A DNA stretch of 34,496 bases from Actinomycetes bacterium (GTDB lineage Bacteria > Actinomycetota > Actinomycetes > Nanopelagicales > Nanopelagicaceae): positions 70,332 through 104,827 of the forward strand of contig JANXZW010000058.1 in assembly GCA_025355305.1 (NCBI GenBank), written 5' to 3'. The translations under genes were made by a program, and so were the position numbers. Below, piece after piece: positions 6,987 through 15,696 of this stretch; the stretch's first letter is position 1, and each line of letters begins with the position of its first letter. The notes beneath the pieces are model-generated. The model did not search any database. It saw only the letters and a list, made by a program, of their open reading frames with translations, and was not told where the DNA came from.

Positions 6987-7816
6987 TTCTTCTCTCCTTT
7001 GGGAGCACTTGCTGCCAGACGAGCCAGAAGACCGCCATCAACGCGGATGTCATCACCTGTCATAAAACTAGCCCGTGGACTGGTGAGAAAAGAGATCACT
7101 GACCCGAGCTCTTGAATAGTTCCGGTACGACCGAGTGCATGAGCCGAACCCCAATCATCTACCAGAGCTTGCATGCCCACCGATGTCCCATCACTCAACA
7201 ATCGCGCAGTACTGCGGAGCATTGGGGTATCAATCGTTCCTGGGCTTATCGAATTAACTCTGACACCGTGGGGGCCTTCATCTACCGCGATCGCACGGGC
7301 TAGTGAGAGAAGGGCGCCTTTGCTAGCAGTGTAAGCCGCAACATTCGCCTGTGTAGCGCTGGCTTGTACTGAAGCAATGATTGCAATGCTCCCAGACACG
7401 CTCTTACGAAGCTCGGGTAGCGCGGCCTTGCATGCCAAGAAGACGCCCTTCACATTAACGTTAAAAACTTCATCCCATATTGAAATTGGGGTATCAAGCA
7501 CAGTTCCATAACGTTGAATTCCTGCCGACGTCACCAGCACATCGAGTTGTCCGTATTCAGAGAGAGCGAGATCAACTAGCGCAAGAGCGGTCTCGGGGTC
7601 ATCAATTGGACCCGCCGTAGCAATCGCGTGTCCACCCGCGATCCGAATCTCTTGAACCACAAGGTGCGCCTCATCAAGGGTGAGGCCGTGTACGACAACG
7701 GATGCGCCTTGCAACGCAAGCTCATTTGCTGCGCCTCGTCCAATTCCACTTGAGCCACCTGTAACAATTGCAACGCGACCAGCCTGCTCGCCTTGAGGAT
7801 TAGCTTGCAAAGACAT
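6983..7816 (-). CDS. SDR-family oxidoreductase, possibly fructuronate/mannonate reductase
   Basis: This is a classical short-chain dehydrogenase of 277 aa. Nucleotide loop TGGSSGIG at 19-26, LVTSAGI near 94-100 (serine in place of the usual second Asn of NNAG), catalytic S149 region and Y162-x-x-x-K166 (AYTASKG), SPGTIDTP, and a C-terminal DDIRVDGGLL. Being coupled by a four-base overlap to uxuA suggests it makes D-mannonate from D-fructuronate, the step done by UxuB in E. coli and by SDRs in several other bacteria. Other polyol or sugar-acid substrates cannot be excluded. A GGGAGGGG stretch lies upstream of the ATG. Confidence 0.85.
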   Translation of the reverse strand: MSLQANPQGEQAGRVAIVTGGSSGIGRGAANELALQGASVVVHGLTLDEAHLVVQEIRIAGGHAIATAGPIDDPETALALVDLALSEYGQLDVLVTSAGIQRYGTVLDTPISIWDEVFNVNVKGVFLACKAALPELRKSVSGSIAIIASVQASATQANVAAYTASKGALLSLARAIAVDEGPHGVRVNSISPGTIDTPMLRSTARLLSDGTSVGMQALVDDWGSAHALGRTGTIQELGSVISFLTSPRASFMTGDDIRVDGGLLARLAASAPKGEKK

Positions 7817-7964
7817 AATCGCCCCTCCCTACAACATCGATTTCCAAGACAAAGGTCATGCCGGCGCACTCCTCACGCCCCCCATTGTCACCTATCGCCG
7901 TCGCCACCACTAGAGTTTTCATTTAAATCAGAGTCTTAATGAGACCGTTTGCAATTGACCCTTC

Positions 7965-8000
7965 CCGAGCGTGGCATTTTCGGGTATCCCACACGCTCGG
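7965..8000 (-). terminator. Inverted repeat after the zinc dehydrogenase gene
   Basis: A perfect nine-base inverted repeat, CCGAGCGTG and CACGCTCGG, is separated by 18 bases. It begins five bases beyond the stop codon of the minus-strand dehydrogenase. No T-run follows on that strand, so it may attenuate or stabilise rather than terminate, or serve as a binding site for control of the downstream SDR-uxuA pair. Confidence 0.4.
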
Positions 8001-8005
8001 TAGCC

Positions 8006-9031
8006 TTAAAGAATCCGGGGATCGACGTGAATCTTGGGACCCGGGCCAGCCTCAATGCCGCGATTTCCCGCTAAGCGATTTGCTACATCGCGCAGCCCGA
8101 TGACCTCACTAATCAACGGTTCAGGATTAACCGCGCCAGATGCAAAGTAATTAATTGCCCCTCGCAGACCAGGTGAGGCCGAGAGAATTCCGACTACCGT
8201 TACATCTTTTAGAACCTGCACGCGGGTGTCGATAAGACTTGGAGTACCAGATAATCCAATCAGCACCACCTTTCCCCCCGGTAAAACTCTCTGTAAAGCC
8301 AGGTTTGGCATGAAATCACTACTCGAGGCATCTATAACGGCGTCGAATCCACTCCCCGTACTCTCTTGGATATCAGCGATCGTGTGAGTGTGCATGATTC
8401 CCAGTTCGCGGGCGAAATTCAAAGAACTCTCACGCTCCCCTGCCACGTGAACCTCAATATTCTTTGCACGTGCAAATTGCGCTGCCAGCAGACCAATGGT
8501 CCCCAATCCCAAGATGAGAAGTTTCTGATGATCAACAAGACCAGTTGCTTCAACAGTTCGAAGTGAGTTACCGGCAGGTTCAATCATGGCAGCGGCAGCA
8601 ATTGAGATCGATTCTGGAATGACAAAGGCATACCTCTCCGGAATCAGAATTTGCTCCGCTAAGCCTCCACCCCAGCCATCGGTAATTCCAATTTCGATAC
8701 GTTGATCACAGATGTGAGTCCTGCCCGAGGCGCAGCGAGTGCATAGTCCACAACCCAACATCGTGTCTCCAGTGACTCGCTTCCCGAGCCAACTCCTTGA
8801 AACCCCCGTCCCAACCCCACTAACAATTCCGGTCCATTCATGACCTATTTGAACGGGGTAGGTAGTCCGCCCGGACTCGTAATAAGCCATATCGCCGGAA
8901 TAGAGCTCGACATCTGTGCCGCAAATTCCCGCACGCTCTACCGATACCAACAGTTGATCGGCTCCAGGGATGAGATCTGCAAGCTCGGCTATTTCAATTG
9001 TAAAGGGAGCGATAACGCGTAGGGCTCTCAT
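8006..9031 (-). CDS. Zinc-dependent alcohol/polyol dehydrogenase (MDR family)
   Basis: This is a 341-aa medium-chain dehydrogenase. The catalytic zinc ligands are C37 (GICGTD), H64-E65 (GHEW) and E151 (EPAGNSLR). A structural zinc site is given by C94, C97, C100 and C108 (CGLCTRC...HIC). The Rossmann glycine motif GLGTIG is at 175-180. Closest types by motif are threonine/sorbitol/galactitol-like dehydrogenases acting on sugars, polyols or sugar acids with NAD. It is separated from the SDR-uxuA pair by 189 bases containing a strong inverted repeat, and is divergent from the aldonate dehydratase gene, so it probably shares that control region. The exact substrate cannot be read from the sequence. 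Confidence 0.88.
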   Translation of the reverse strand: MRALRVIAPFTIEIAELADLIPGADQLLVSVERAGICGTDVELYSGDMAYYESGRTTYPVQIGHEWTGIVSGVGTGVSRSWLGKRVTGDTMLGCGLCTRCASGRTHICDQRIEIGITDGWGGGLAEQILIPERYAFVIPESISIAAAAMIEPAGNSLRTVEATGLVDHQKLLILGLGTIGLLAAQFARAKNIEVHVAGERESSLNFARELGIMHTHTIADIQESTGSGFDAVIDASSSDFMPNLALQRVLPGGKVVLIGLSGTPSLIDTRVQVLKDVTVVGILSASPGLRGAINYFASGAVNPEPLISEVIGLRDVANRLAGNRGIEAGPGPKIHVDPRIL

Positions 9032-9133
9032 AACTTCCTAATCTCAAGTCGCAGACCACATGTTATAGTCTTCCAAATCTTAATCTGCCTATCCCTAAGA
9101 TGGAATGCCTTTCAATGCAAGGGTGAGTGAGTT

Positions 9134-10855
9134 GTGATGAGTGAACTTCGAAGTGCACAGTGGTACGCGGGCAGCGACCGCAACGCCTATCTTCATCGCG
9201 CCTGGATGCGCCGCGGATTGCCAGAAGATGCTTTTGACGGCACTAAGCCGCATATTGCCATTGCAAATACCGCATCTGACCTAACGCCGTGCAACGCCCA
9301 CCTCAATGAAGTTTCCGAGTATGTCCAGAAGGGCATCTGGGAAGCTGGTGGAATTCCACTTAACCTGCCCGTACTCTCTTTGGGTGAAACACAGGTAAAA
9401 CCTACTGCGATGCTCTGGCGCAACATGGCAGCGATGGCAATCGAAGAAATGTTGCGCGCCAACCCTATTGATGGCGTTGTGCTCCTCGGTGGGTGCGATA
9501 AGACAATCCCGGCCCTCTTGATGGCAGCCGCTTCCGTTAACCTTCCTGCGATTGTGGTTCCGGGAGGACCGATGCTAACAGGGACATTTCGTGGTGAGGC
9601 GCTTGGGTGCGGTACCGATGTATGGCGGTTGAGTGAAGAGGTCCGTAGCGGTCAGCTCTCTAACGAGCAATTTATAAAGTCAGAATCTTCGATGATCCGC
9701 AGCAAAGGTCACTGCAACACTATGGGTACTGCATCCACAATGGCCGTTGTTGCCGAGGCGCTTGGGATGACGATTCCCGGCTTTGCAGGAACTCCCGCAG
9801 CAGATGCTCGCTTGCTAGCACTTTCACATCAGACTGGACGCCAGATTGTTGAGATGATCAGCGCGGATCGCAGACCATCGCAGATCATGGTCAAAGAATC
9901 TTTTCTCAATGCAATAATTGCTGTTGCAGCCGTCGGTGGATCAACAAACTCTGTCGTTCACTTGCTCGCAATCGCAGGTCGACTGGGAGTTGACCTCACG
10001 TTGGAAGATTTTGATCGCGTCGGGCGCGACATTCCCCTCTTAGCTAATTTACAACCAGCAGGAAAATTTTTGATGGAAGATCTCTTCCGCGCTGGAGGCT
10101 TACTCGCCTTGCTCAGCCAGATCTCTGAACGATTCTTCTCCACTCCAATTACAGTGACCGGCAAACCCCTCACAGATTATTTCGCAGGCAACGATGTCTT
10201 TGATACAGCGGTGATCAGGAGCCCTGGGCAACCCTTAATGGAGGGGGCCGGGATCGCCGTGTTGCGGGGAAATCTCGCTCCCAACGGTGCCATCATCAAA
10301 CCGAGTGCCGCCACCCCTGCACTCCTAACTCATCGTGGCCCTGCCCTCGTCTTCGATAGCATTGAAGATCTGCACAATCGAATCGATGACCTTGAGCTCG
10401 ATGTCACGCCGGATACCGTCCTCGTCCTGCGTGGTTGTGGCCCCAAGGGTTACCCAGGCATGCCCGAGGTCGGCAATATGCCTCTGCCCAAGAAGATCTT
10501 GGAGCAGGGAATTCGCGACATGGTTCGTATTAGTGATGGACGGATGAGCGGTACCGCCTACGGAACGATCATTCTTCACGTCTCTCCCGAGTCGGCCGCC
10601 GGTGGCCCACTCGCTCTGGTGAGGACTGGGGACATTATTGCTTTAGACGTTCCGAATCGAACCTTGAATATCGAGATCAGCGATGCCGAGTTAGCCCTGC
10701 GCACCCCTAATAACGCGACCACGTCTGCGTATGCAAAACCAGTTCGGGGATGGAGCAAGTTATACGTTGATCATGTTCAAGGCGCCGATACCGGTGCCGA
10801 TCTAGATTTCCTAGTTGGATCTAGTGGAGACGCCGTAAATCGTGAGTCCCACTAG
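9134..10855 (+). CDS. IlvD/Edd-family dehydratase, sugar-acid (aldonate) type
   Basis: This 573-aa Fe-S dehydratase has cluster cysteines C53 (LTPCNAH), C121 (GGCDKT) and C194 (GHCNTMGT). The N-terminal RNAYLHRAWM, FDGTKP and VKPTAML motifs and the SLGET segment place it with L-arabinonate/D-xylonate-type dehydratases rather than the isoleucine/valine enzyme, in my reading. It would convert an aldonate to a 2-keto-3-deoxy acid. The start could be GTG 9134 or ATG 9137; an AGGGTGAG lies upstream. Its end overlaps the next gene by 14 bases, so the two are coupled. Dihydroxy-acid dehydratase remains an alternative, but no other ilv gene is near. Confidence 0.87.
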   Translation: MMSELRSAQWYAGSDRNAYLHRAWMRRGLPEDAFDGTKPHIAIANTASDLTPCNAHLNEVSEYVQKGIWEAGGIPLNLPVLSLGETQVKPTAMLWRNMAAMAIEEMLRANPIDGVVLLGGCDKTIPALLMAAASVNLPAIVVPGGPMLTGTFRGEALGCGTDVWRLSEEVRSGQLSNEQFIKSESSMIRSKGHCNTMGTASTMAVVAEALGMTIPGFAGTPAADARLLALSHQTGRQIVEMISADRRPSQIMVKESFLNAIIAVAAVGGSTNSVVHLLAIAGRLGVDLTLEDFDRVGRDIPLLANLQPAGKFLMEDLFRAGGLLALLSQISERFFSTPITVTGKPLTDYFAGNDVFDTAVIRSPGQPLMEGAGIAVLRGNLAPNGAIIKPSAATPALLTHRGPALVFDSIEDLHNRIDDLELDVTPDTVLVLRGCGPKGYPGMPEVGNMPLPKKILEQGIRDMVRISDGRMSGTAYGTIILHVSPESAAGGPLALVRTGDIIALDVPNRTLNIEISDAELALRTPNNATTSAYAKPVRGWSKLYVDHVQGADTGADLDFLVGSSGDAVNRESH

Positions 10856-13598
10856 CAAATCTGGGCTCGTCGACCTTATTTCAACAAAAACAATTGATCG
10901 CTACCGGGTTTCATCGGATGCATCACACTTCTTGTTAATTCCTCAAGGTGTCGCAACGGCGGTGAACGCCGAAAGTATCGCCACACTCTTCAAGATTGCA
11001 ACTCGGGATAAGACGAGCGTCACCTTCAGAAGTGGAGGAACTAGCCTCTCTGGACAGGCGGTTAGTGAGGCGATCTTGATTGACACTCGCCGCCATTTTC
11101 GAAAGATCGAAGTTCTAGATGCTGGTGCCCGAGTCAAAGTCGAACCTGGTGCAACCGTTCGAGCAGTCAATGCCCGCCTAGCTCGCTTCGGTCGCAAGCT
11201 CGGGCCTGATCCGGCCAGTGAGATCGCCTGCACAGTTGGCGGAGTTATCGCAAACAATTCAAGCGGAATGGCCTGTGGCATCACCGATAACACCTATCGC
11301 ACTCTACAAAGTGCCACGGTGGTTCTGGCAAATGGTGCGATTATCAACACTGCAGATCTCGATAGCGAGCTTCAGTTACAGAAGGCCGCCCCTGCGCTAC
11401 ATGCCGAACTTGCGGCCATCAAGGGTGAATTACGCTCACGGCAAGATCTAGTTTCAGAGATCGTACGGCAGTATCAGATAAAGAACACGATGGGTTATGG
11501 AATCAACTCTTTCCTAGATTTTGACTCAGTCATCGAGATATTTCTTCACATTTTGATCGGTAGCGAAGGAACTCTAGGTTTCATTGCAGAGGCGATCTTT
11601 AATACCGTTCCACTACTGAGCAGGGCCGCCACAGCCCTGCTGATCTTTGAGGATCTAAACTCTGCCACCGAGGCACTCGTCCACCTTGAACCTACAAAGC
11701 CAGCTACTGTCGAGTTGATGGATGCCGCCTCTTTGCGCGCAGGCAAAGTTGATCTACAGGGAATTGTTCTCAAAAATCACGCCGCCCTTCTCATTGAGTA
11801 TCAAGCGGCGAGTGAAGATTCACTTCTTGCGATGATCGAATTTTCGACTAAAACACTCCAACAGGTTGGCGCGGTTAACAATCCTGAACTCACGAGTGAT
11901 AAGGCGGTACGCGAAGGGCTCTGGCATATTCGCAAAGGTCTGTATGCCTCCGTGGCAGGAGCGCGCCGCTCAGGAACCACGGCGCTTCTGGAAGATATTG
12001 CCGTCCCGGTTAATCACGTTGCGGCAACGTGTATTGGACTGCAACTACTATTTGCGAAACATGGCTACGAAGATGCGGTTATCTTTGGCCACGCGAAGGA
12101 TGGCAACATCCACTTTCTGATTAACGAAGACTTCCAAAATCCAGTTGCGCTCGAGCGCTACAGCGAATTTACTGAAGAGATGGTCACCCTCATTCTTGCG
12201 AAGGGTGGCTCTCTCAAGGCGGAGCATGGGACTGGCAGAATGATGGCTCCATTTGTGGAACGACAATACGGTCCAGAGCTCTACGCAATCATGCTCCGGA
12301 TTAAGAAGGCTTTTGACCCAACGGGAATTCTTAACCCCGGAGTCTTAATCTCAAGCGATGCCTTAGCCCACATGCGAAATATAAAGTTCAATCCAACCAT
12401 CGAAAAAATTGCCGATAACTGCGTGGAGTGCGGTTATTGCGAACCGATCTGCCCGAGCAAAGATCTCACAACCACTCCTCGCCAGCGCATCGTTATTCAG
12501 CGCGCAATCGCCGCCACACGATTACGTGGTGATAACGAACTTCGGCGTGATCTCTTGAAGAGTGCGCGATACCACGTCGAAGAAACTTGCGCAGTCGATG
12601 GGCTTTGTGAGAGTTCGTGTCCAGTTGGGATCAATACCGGTTCCTTGGTAACCAGCCTGCGCGCAGAGCGCAATGCGGGTCTTTATGCCAATTTGTGGGA
12701 ACAAGGCGCAGCCCATTGGGGCGCTACTCTCTCCGGGATTAGCGCTGCGCTCACTCTCGCCCGTAGCCTTCCTATACAACTCTTGTCCCCCGCAAATAGC
12801 GCTCTGCGAAACTTCTTTGGCAATGAGCGAATACCGCTATGGTCTAAAGATCTCTCCCGGGGCGGGAAGAAACGCGTGGAGGTTCAAAATCTCAACGCTG
12901 ACTTTGTTCTCTTCGCCTCCTGCCTTGAAAGTATCTTTGCAGCCAGAACCATCGAGTCTCTCAAATCTCTCTCTCACAAGGCAGGGCTGATATTTACAAC
13001 GCCAATGGGGCTAGCGGATCTCTGCTGCGCTACCCCCTGGAAATCGAAGGGGTTAACCGACGGCTATACGCTCATGGTCGATTCCACTTACGCAGCCCTA
13101 TTGGAGGCCAGCAAAGGCGGTCGACTCCCAATCGTCTGCGAAAACTCTTCGTGTACTGAGGGACTCTTTAAAGCTCTTCAGGCCCAGAAAGATTCAAAAT
13201 TGCAAATTATCGATGCTGTCGACTTTGCCGTCGAGTACCTTCTACCACGTATTGAAATTACAAGTAAGAAGCGCTCAATCGCCTTACACCCAACCTGTTC
13301 CAGTACTTTGCTTGGGAGTAATGGCAATCTGCAAACCCTGGCAGAGGCTATCTCCGAGAGCACCTCTACTCCCCTGGATTGGAGTTGCTGCGCCTTCGCG
13401 GGAGACCGCGGCTTATTGCATCCAGAGCTGACCGCCTCAGCAACCAGCGATCAAGTAGCAGAACTAAAAGACGAGACATTCGACGCCTATCTCTCAACGA
13501 ATTTAACCTGTGAGATTGGGATGTCTCGAGCCACTGGCAAGGGGTTTCAACACATTCTTCTGGTGGTTGATGAATTGGCAAGGGCACATAAGGGTTAG
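10842..13598 (+). CDS. FAD- and Fe-S-binding D-2-hydroxyacid dehydrogenase (Dld/GlcD-GlcF fusion type)
   Basis: This 918-aa protein starts with GTG. The N-terminal FAD_binding_4 domain shows SGGTSLSGQ near 64-72 and VGGVIANNSSGM near 129-140. An oxidase C-domain follows to about residue 500, with HAKDGNIH and KAEHGTGRMM. A ferredoxin-like region comes next: C527, C530, C533, C537-P gives one 4Fe-4S cluster, while C583, C589 and C593 form a second motif with aspartate where a cysteine might be expected. Two GlcF-like cysteine motifs (HPTCSST and CCAFAGDRG) end the protein. Relatives oxidise D-lactate, glycolate or D-2-hydroxyglutarate and pass electrons to quinones. Overlap with the dehydratase suggests it removes a hydroxyacid made by that pathway. 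Confidence 0.9.
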   Translation: MSPTSKSGLVDLISTKTIDRYRVSSDASHFLLIPQGVATAVNAESIATLFKIATRDKTSVTFRSGGTSLSGQAVSEAILIDTRRHFRKIEVLDAGARVKVEPGATVRAVNARLARFGRKLGPDPASEIACTVGGVIANNSSGMACGITDNTYRTLQSATVVLANGAIINTADLDSELQLQKAAPALHAELAAIKGELRSRQDLVSEIVRQYQIKNTMGYGINSFLDFDSVIEIFLHILIGSEGTLGFIAEAIFNTVPLLSRAATALLIFEDLNSATEALVHLEPTKPATVELMDAASLRAGKVDLQGIVLKNHAALLIEYQAASEDSLLAMIEFSTKTLQQVGAVNNPELTSDKAVREGLWHIRKGLYASVAGARRSGTTALLEDIAVPVNHVAATCIGLQLLFAKHGYEDAVIFGHAKDGNIHFLINEDFQNPVALERYSEFTEEMVTLILAKGGSLKAEHGTGRMMAPFVERQYGPELYAIMLRIKKAFDPTGILNPGVLISSDALAHMRNIKFNPTIEKIADNCVECGYCEPICPSKDLTTTPRQRIVIQRAIAATRLRGDNELRRDLLKSARYHVEETCAVDGLCESSCPVGINTGSLVTSLRAERNAGLYANLWEQGAAHWGATLSGISAALTLARSLPIQLLSPANSALRNFFGNERIPLWSKDLSRGGKKRVEVQNLNADFVLFASCLESIFAARTIESLKSLSHKAGLIFTTPMGLADLCCATPWKSKGLTDGYTLMVDSTYAALLEASKGGRLPIVCENSSCTEGLFKALQAQKDSKLQIIDAVDFAVEYLLPRIEITSKKRSIALHPTCSSTLLGSNGNLQTLAEAISESTSTPLDWSCCAFAGDRGLLHPELTASATSDQVAELKDETFDAYLSTNLTCEIGMSRATGKGFQHILLVVDELARAHKG

Positions 13599-13643
13599 CA
13601 GCGAACGGACTTTACTGATACCTTCATTTCTAGGTAAAACTGC

Positions 13644-13714
13644 GCGGATGTAGTGAAGTGGTATCACGTCAGCTTCCCAAGCTGACAGTGCGGGTTCGAT
13701 TCCCGTCATCCGCT
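13644..13714 (+). tRNA. tRNA-Gly (anticodon CCC)
   Basis: This is a complete cloverleaf. Acceptor GCGGATG pairs with CATCCGC; the anticodon stem TCAGC/GCTGA holds loop TTCCCAA with CCC at 13676-13678; T-arm GCGGG-TTCGATT-CCCGT; discriminator T. CCA is not encoded. It lies 45 bases after the FAD/Fe-S gene and just before the HipBA module. Confidence 0.95.
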
Positions 13715-13719
13715 CAAAC

Positions 13720-13744
13720 GGTTCCTAACATTTGGTTAGGGGCC
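13720..13744 (+). terminator. Strong hairpin just after tRNA-Gly
   Basis: GGTTCCTAAC and GTTAGGGGCC form a ten-pair stem (two G-T wobbles) around the loop ATTTG, starting five bases after the tRNA. There is no T-run, so it may be a tRNA processing signal or a weak terminator. Confidence 0.5.
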
Positions 13745-13884
13745 ATGCAGACAAATGCTCTCTGAGAGATCTAACAAAGATTGATTAGAGAGTACTTATT
13801 AGCCAGCCTCCACCGACCTAAGCAGATCTAGAATCCTTGACTCCTGGAGAGGAAATCGGACGATATTCTCTATAAAACCGTAGT

Positions 13885-13900
13885 AGAGTACCTTTACTCT
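13885..13900 (+). promoter_or_regulatory. Probable HipB operator (perfect inverted repeat)
   Basis: AGAGTA-CCTT-TACTCT is a perfect six-base inverted repeat, ending eight bases before the GGAGG ribosome site of hipB. A TATAAA box at 13871-13876 lies directly upstream, so the repeat would cover the transcription start. A second half-site AGAGTAC is at 13789-13795. HipB-type antitoxins commonly autorepress through such repeats; binding here is inferred. Confidence 0.55.
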
Positions 13901-13919
13901 CGATTTATGGAGGAAAATA

Positions 13920-14261
13920 ATGAAAAAGACACTAACGCACCTTCCATCCACGAACTATGCGCTAAACGCACTGGGGGCGCAGATTTCAATCGCTCGACGG
14001 GAGCTGGGCTGGAAGGCAACTGATTTGGCTGAACGACTAGGCGTATCTTCTGGCGTGGTCACCCGTATCGAAGCGGGGGCACCATCAACGGGCGTCGGAA
14101 TAGTTTTTGACGCGGCAGTGCTCTGTGGGATCCCCCTGTTCGAGACTAATCCGCATGATGTGAGGGCTATGGCTTACGTGGCGCAAACGGAGCGCGTGCG
14201 TCTGGCTCTGCTTCCATCACGCACCCGTCGGCGCAACGTCAAGGTACCCAATGACTTCTAA
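13920..14261 (+). CDS. hipB: HipB-like antitoxin, XRE/Cro-type helix-turn-helix protein
   Basis: This 113-aa protein has a helix-turn-helix at about residues 18-75: LGAQISIARRELGWKATDLA, then ERLGVSSGVVTRIEAG, the recognition helix and turn typical of XRE regulators. The basic tail (PSRTRRRNVK) may contact DNA or the toxin. In HipBA systems the dimeric antitoxin binds operator repeats and holds HipA inactive. A GGAGG site lies six to seven bases before the ATG. The last 11 bases overlap the hipA start, so antitoxin is translated first and the toxin follows by coupling. The gene opens a two-gene plus-strand unit between tRNA-Gly and a minus-strand housekeeping block. Confidence 0.88.
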   Translation: MKKTLTHLPSTNYALNALGAQISIARRELGWKATDLAERLGVSSGVVTRIEAGAPSTGVGIVFDAAVLCGIPLFETNPHDVRAMAYVAQTERVRLALLPSRTRRRNVKVPNDF

Positions 14262-15540
14262 GGGCGAGAGCCAGGCTCTGAAATCTCCCAAAAAGCTCTA
14301 TGTATGGGTCTGGCTTCCAAAGACATCTGAGCCGGTGGTGGCGGGGATCCTCTACCCAACAGATTTCAAAGTGGGTGATGACAAAGTTCTCTCTTTCACC
14401 TATGCGCAGAGTTATCTGGGACTTGAAAACAAAATCTCGCTCTTTTCTAAGGAGCTTCCGTTGCTGGATGAGACGCAACTCCCATCCGACCCGTCAATTG
14501 GTCGTTCAGTTTTAGCCCTTCATGGCTGCATCCGCGATGGTGGACCGGATGCCTGGGGGCGGAGAGTTATTGACCAGAGATTTGCTGGGTACCCGAATAT
14601 CGAGCTAAACGAACTCACCTACCTTGCCTTCTCGGGCAGTAATCGAATTGGTGCCTTGGATTTCCAAACCTCCTCGCAGAGGTACGTACCCAGAGGGGGA
14701 AAGGCAACCTTGGAGCAGCTAATGAACGCAGCCGAGCTGATCGAGGCTGGAGAGGAGCTTCCCGAAGACCTTGAGGCTGCGGCAGGACACGGGACCTCAA
14801 TCGGCGGAGCCACACCCAAGGCACTTCTGGTTGACGGAAACAGGGAACTAATTGCCAAGTTCTCCTCCACAACTGACACCCGACCAGTCATACAGGCCGA
14901 AGCCGCTGCAATTTTTCTTGCCGCTCGCGCCGGCATCTCCGTCGCACCCTCTGAAATCCGCATCGTCTCGGGCAAGAAGGTTCTTCTGCTGGAGCGCTTC
15001 GATCGTCTGCCCAACGGAGAGCGCAAGCAGATGCTCTCTGCCCTGACGATATTAGGTCAAAATGAAATGGGTGCTCGCCACAGTTCATATCCGGACCTGG
15101 CCGATGAAATACGTAAGGGGACCTGGGGTGAGATTGACCCAACCCTGCGTCAGCTCTTCACCAGACTTGTTTTCAATGTCTGCATCGGCAACACCGATGA
15201 CCACCTTCGGAACCACGCCGCTTTCTGGGATGGTCAGGTACTGAGCCTTACCCCAGCCTTCGATCTCACTCCTCAACGCCGCTCTGCGGAAACGGCCAGC
15301 CAGGCTATTGGCATAACGAGGGATGGGGAGCGCCACAGCCAACTCCGCCTTTGTCGCAAAACTGCTGCATCCTTTCTACTCTCACCAAAAGATGCCAACG
15401 AGATCATTGATCACGTCGTTCAGACAATTAAAGGTAGTTGGCAGGATGCCTGTCACCACGCCAAACTTACTAAGGCAGAGGCCAAGAGTCTTATGGGAAG
15501 AGAGATCCTCAATCCGTACATTTTCTATGAAGAGGGATGA
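14251..15540 (+). CDS. hipA: HipA-family serine/threonine kinase toxin
   Basis: This 429-aa protein is full length for the family. An N-terminal HipA subdomain (about 16-125, including LDETQLPSD and GPDAWGRRVI) is followed by a kinase core: GTSIGGATPK at 181-190 with phosphorylatable S183, K203 in LIAKF, LLERFDR near 246-252, the catalytic NTDDHLRNH (N314, D316, H318) and the metal-binding LTPAFDLTP (D338). In E. coli, HipA phosphorylates glutamyl-tRNA synthetase; other family members target other tRNA synthetases or translation factors. All kinase residues are intact, so it is probably active. By coincidence or not, gltX lies one kilobase downstream on the other strand. The target here is not determinable from sequence. 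Confidence 0.92.
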   Translation: MTSKGESQALKSPKKLYVWVWLPKTSEPVVAGILYPTDFKVGDDKVLSFTYAQSYLGLENKISLFSKELPLLDETQLPSDPSIGRSVLALHGCIRDGGPDAWGRRVIDQRFAGYPNIELNELTYLAFSGSNRIGALDFQTSSQRYVPRGGKATLEQLMNAAELIEAGEELPEDLEAAAGHGTSIGGATPKALLVDGNRELIAKFSSTTDTRPVIQAEAAAIFLAARAGISVAPSEIRIVSGKKVLLLERFDRLPNGERKQMLSALTILGQNEMGARHSSYPDLADEIRKGTWGEIDPTLRQLFTRLVFNVCIGNTDDHLRNHAAFWDGQVLSLTPAFDLTPQRRSAETASQAIGITRDGERHSQLRLCRKTAASFLLSPKDANEIIDHVVQTIKGSWQDACHHAKLTKAEAKSLMGREILNPYIFYEEG

Positions 15541-15696
15541 AATGGCTCAAAATGCAACCCAAGTAGCGATCGCTCTCGGAAAAGGCAGTGTTTCCTAGGT
15601 TTGAATATTTAGCCCTTTGGGTTTGAGAGCTCCTACTTTTGATCCGATCCTGGCTGGTCAAAGCATTTGTTAGCGAGCCTCAAAAGCCTTTTAACG

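Noticed and set aside
13503-13709. A 68-aa minus-strand frame beginning MTGIEP
   Set aside because: It is the antisense of tRNA-Gly and the end of the FAD/Fe-S gene.
5920-13714. Direct repeat between the tRNA remnant and tRNA-Gly as island att sites
   Set aside because: They share only generic T-arm bases and CCCGTCATCC; acceptor ends differ, so they come from different tRNAs.
15323-15598. A 91-aa plus-strand frame overlapping the end of hipA
   Set aside because: It mostly overlaps the well-supported hipA frame and has no recognisable features.
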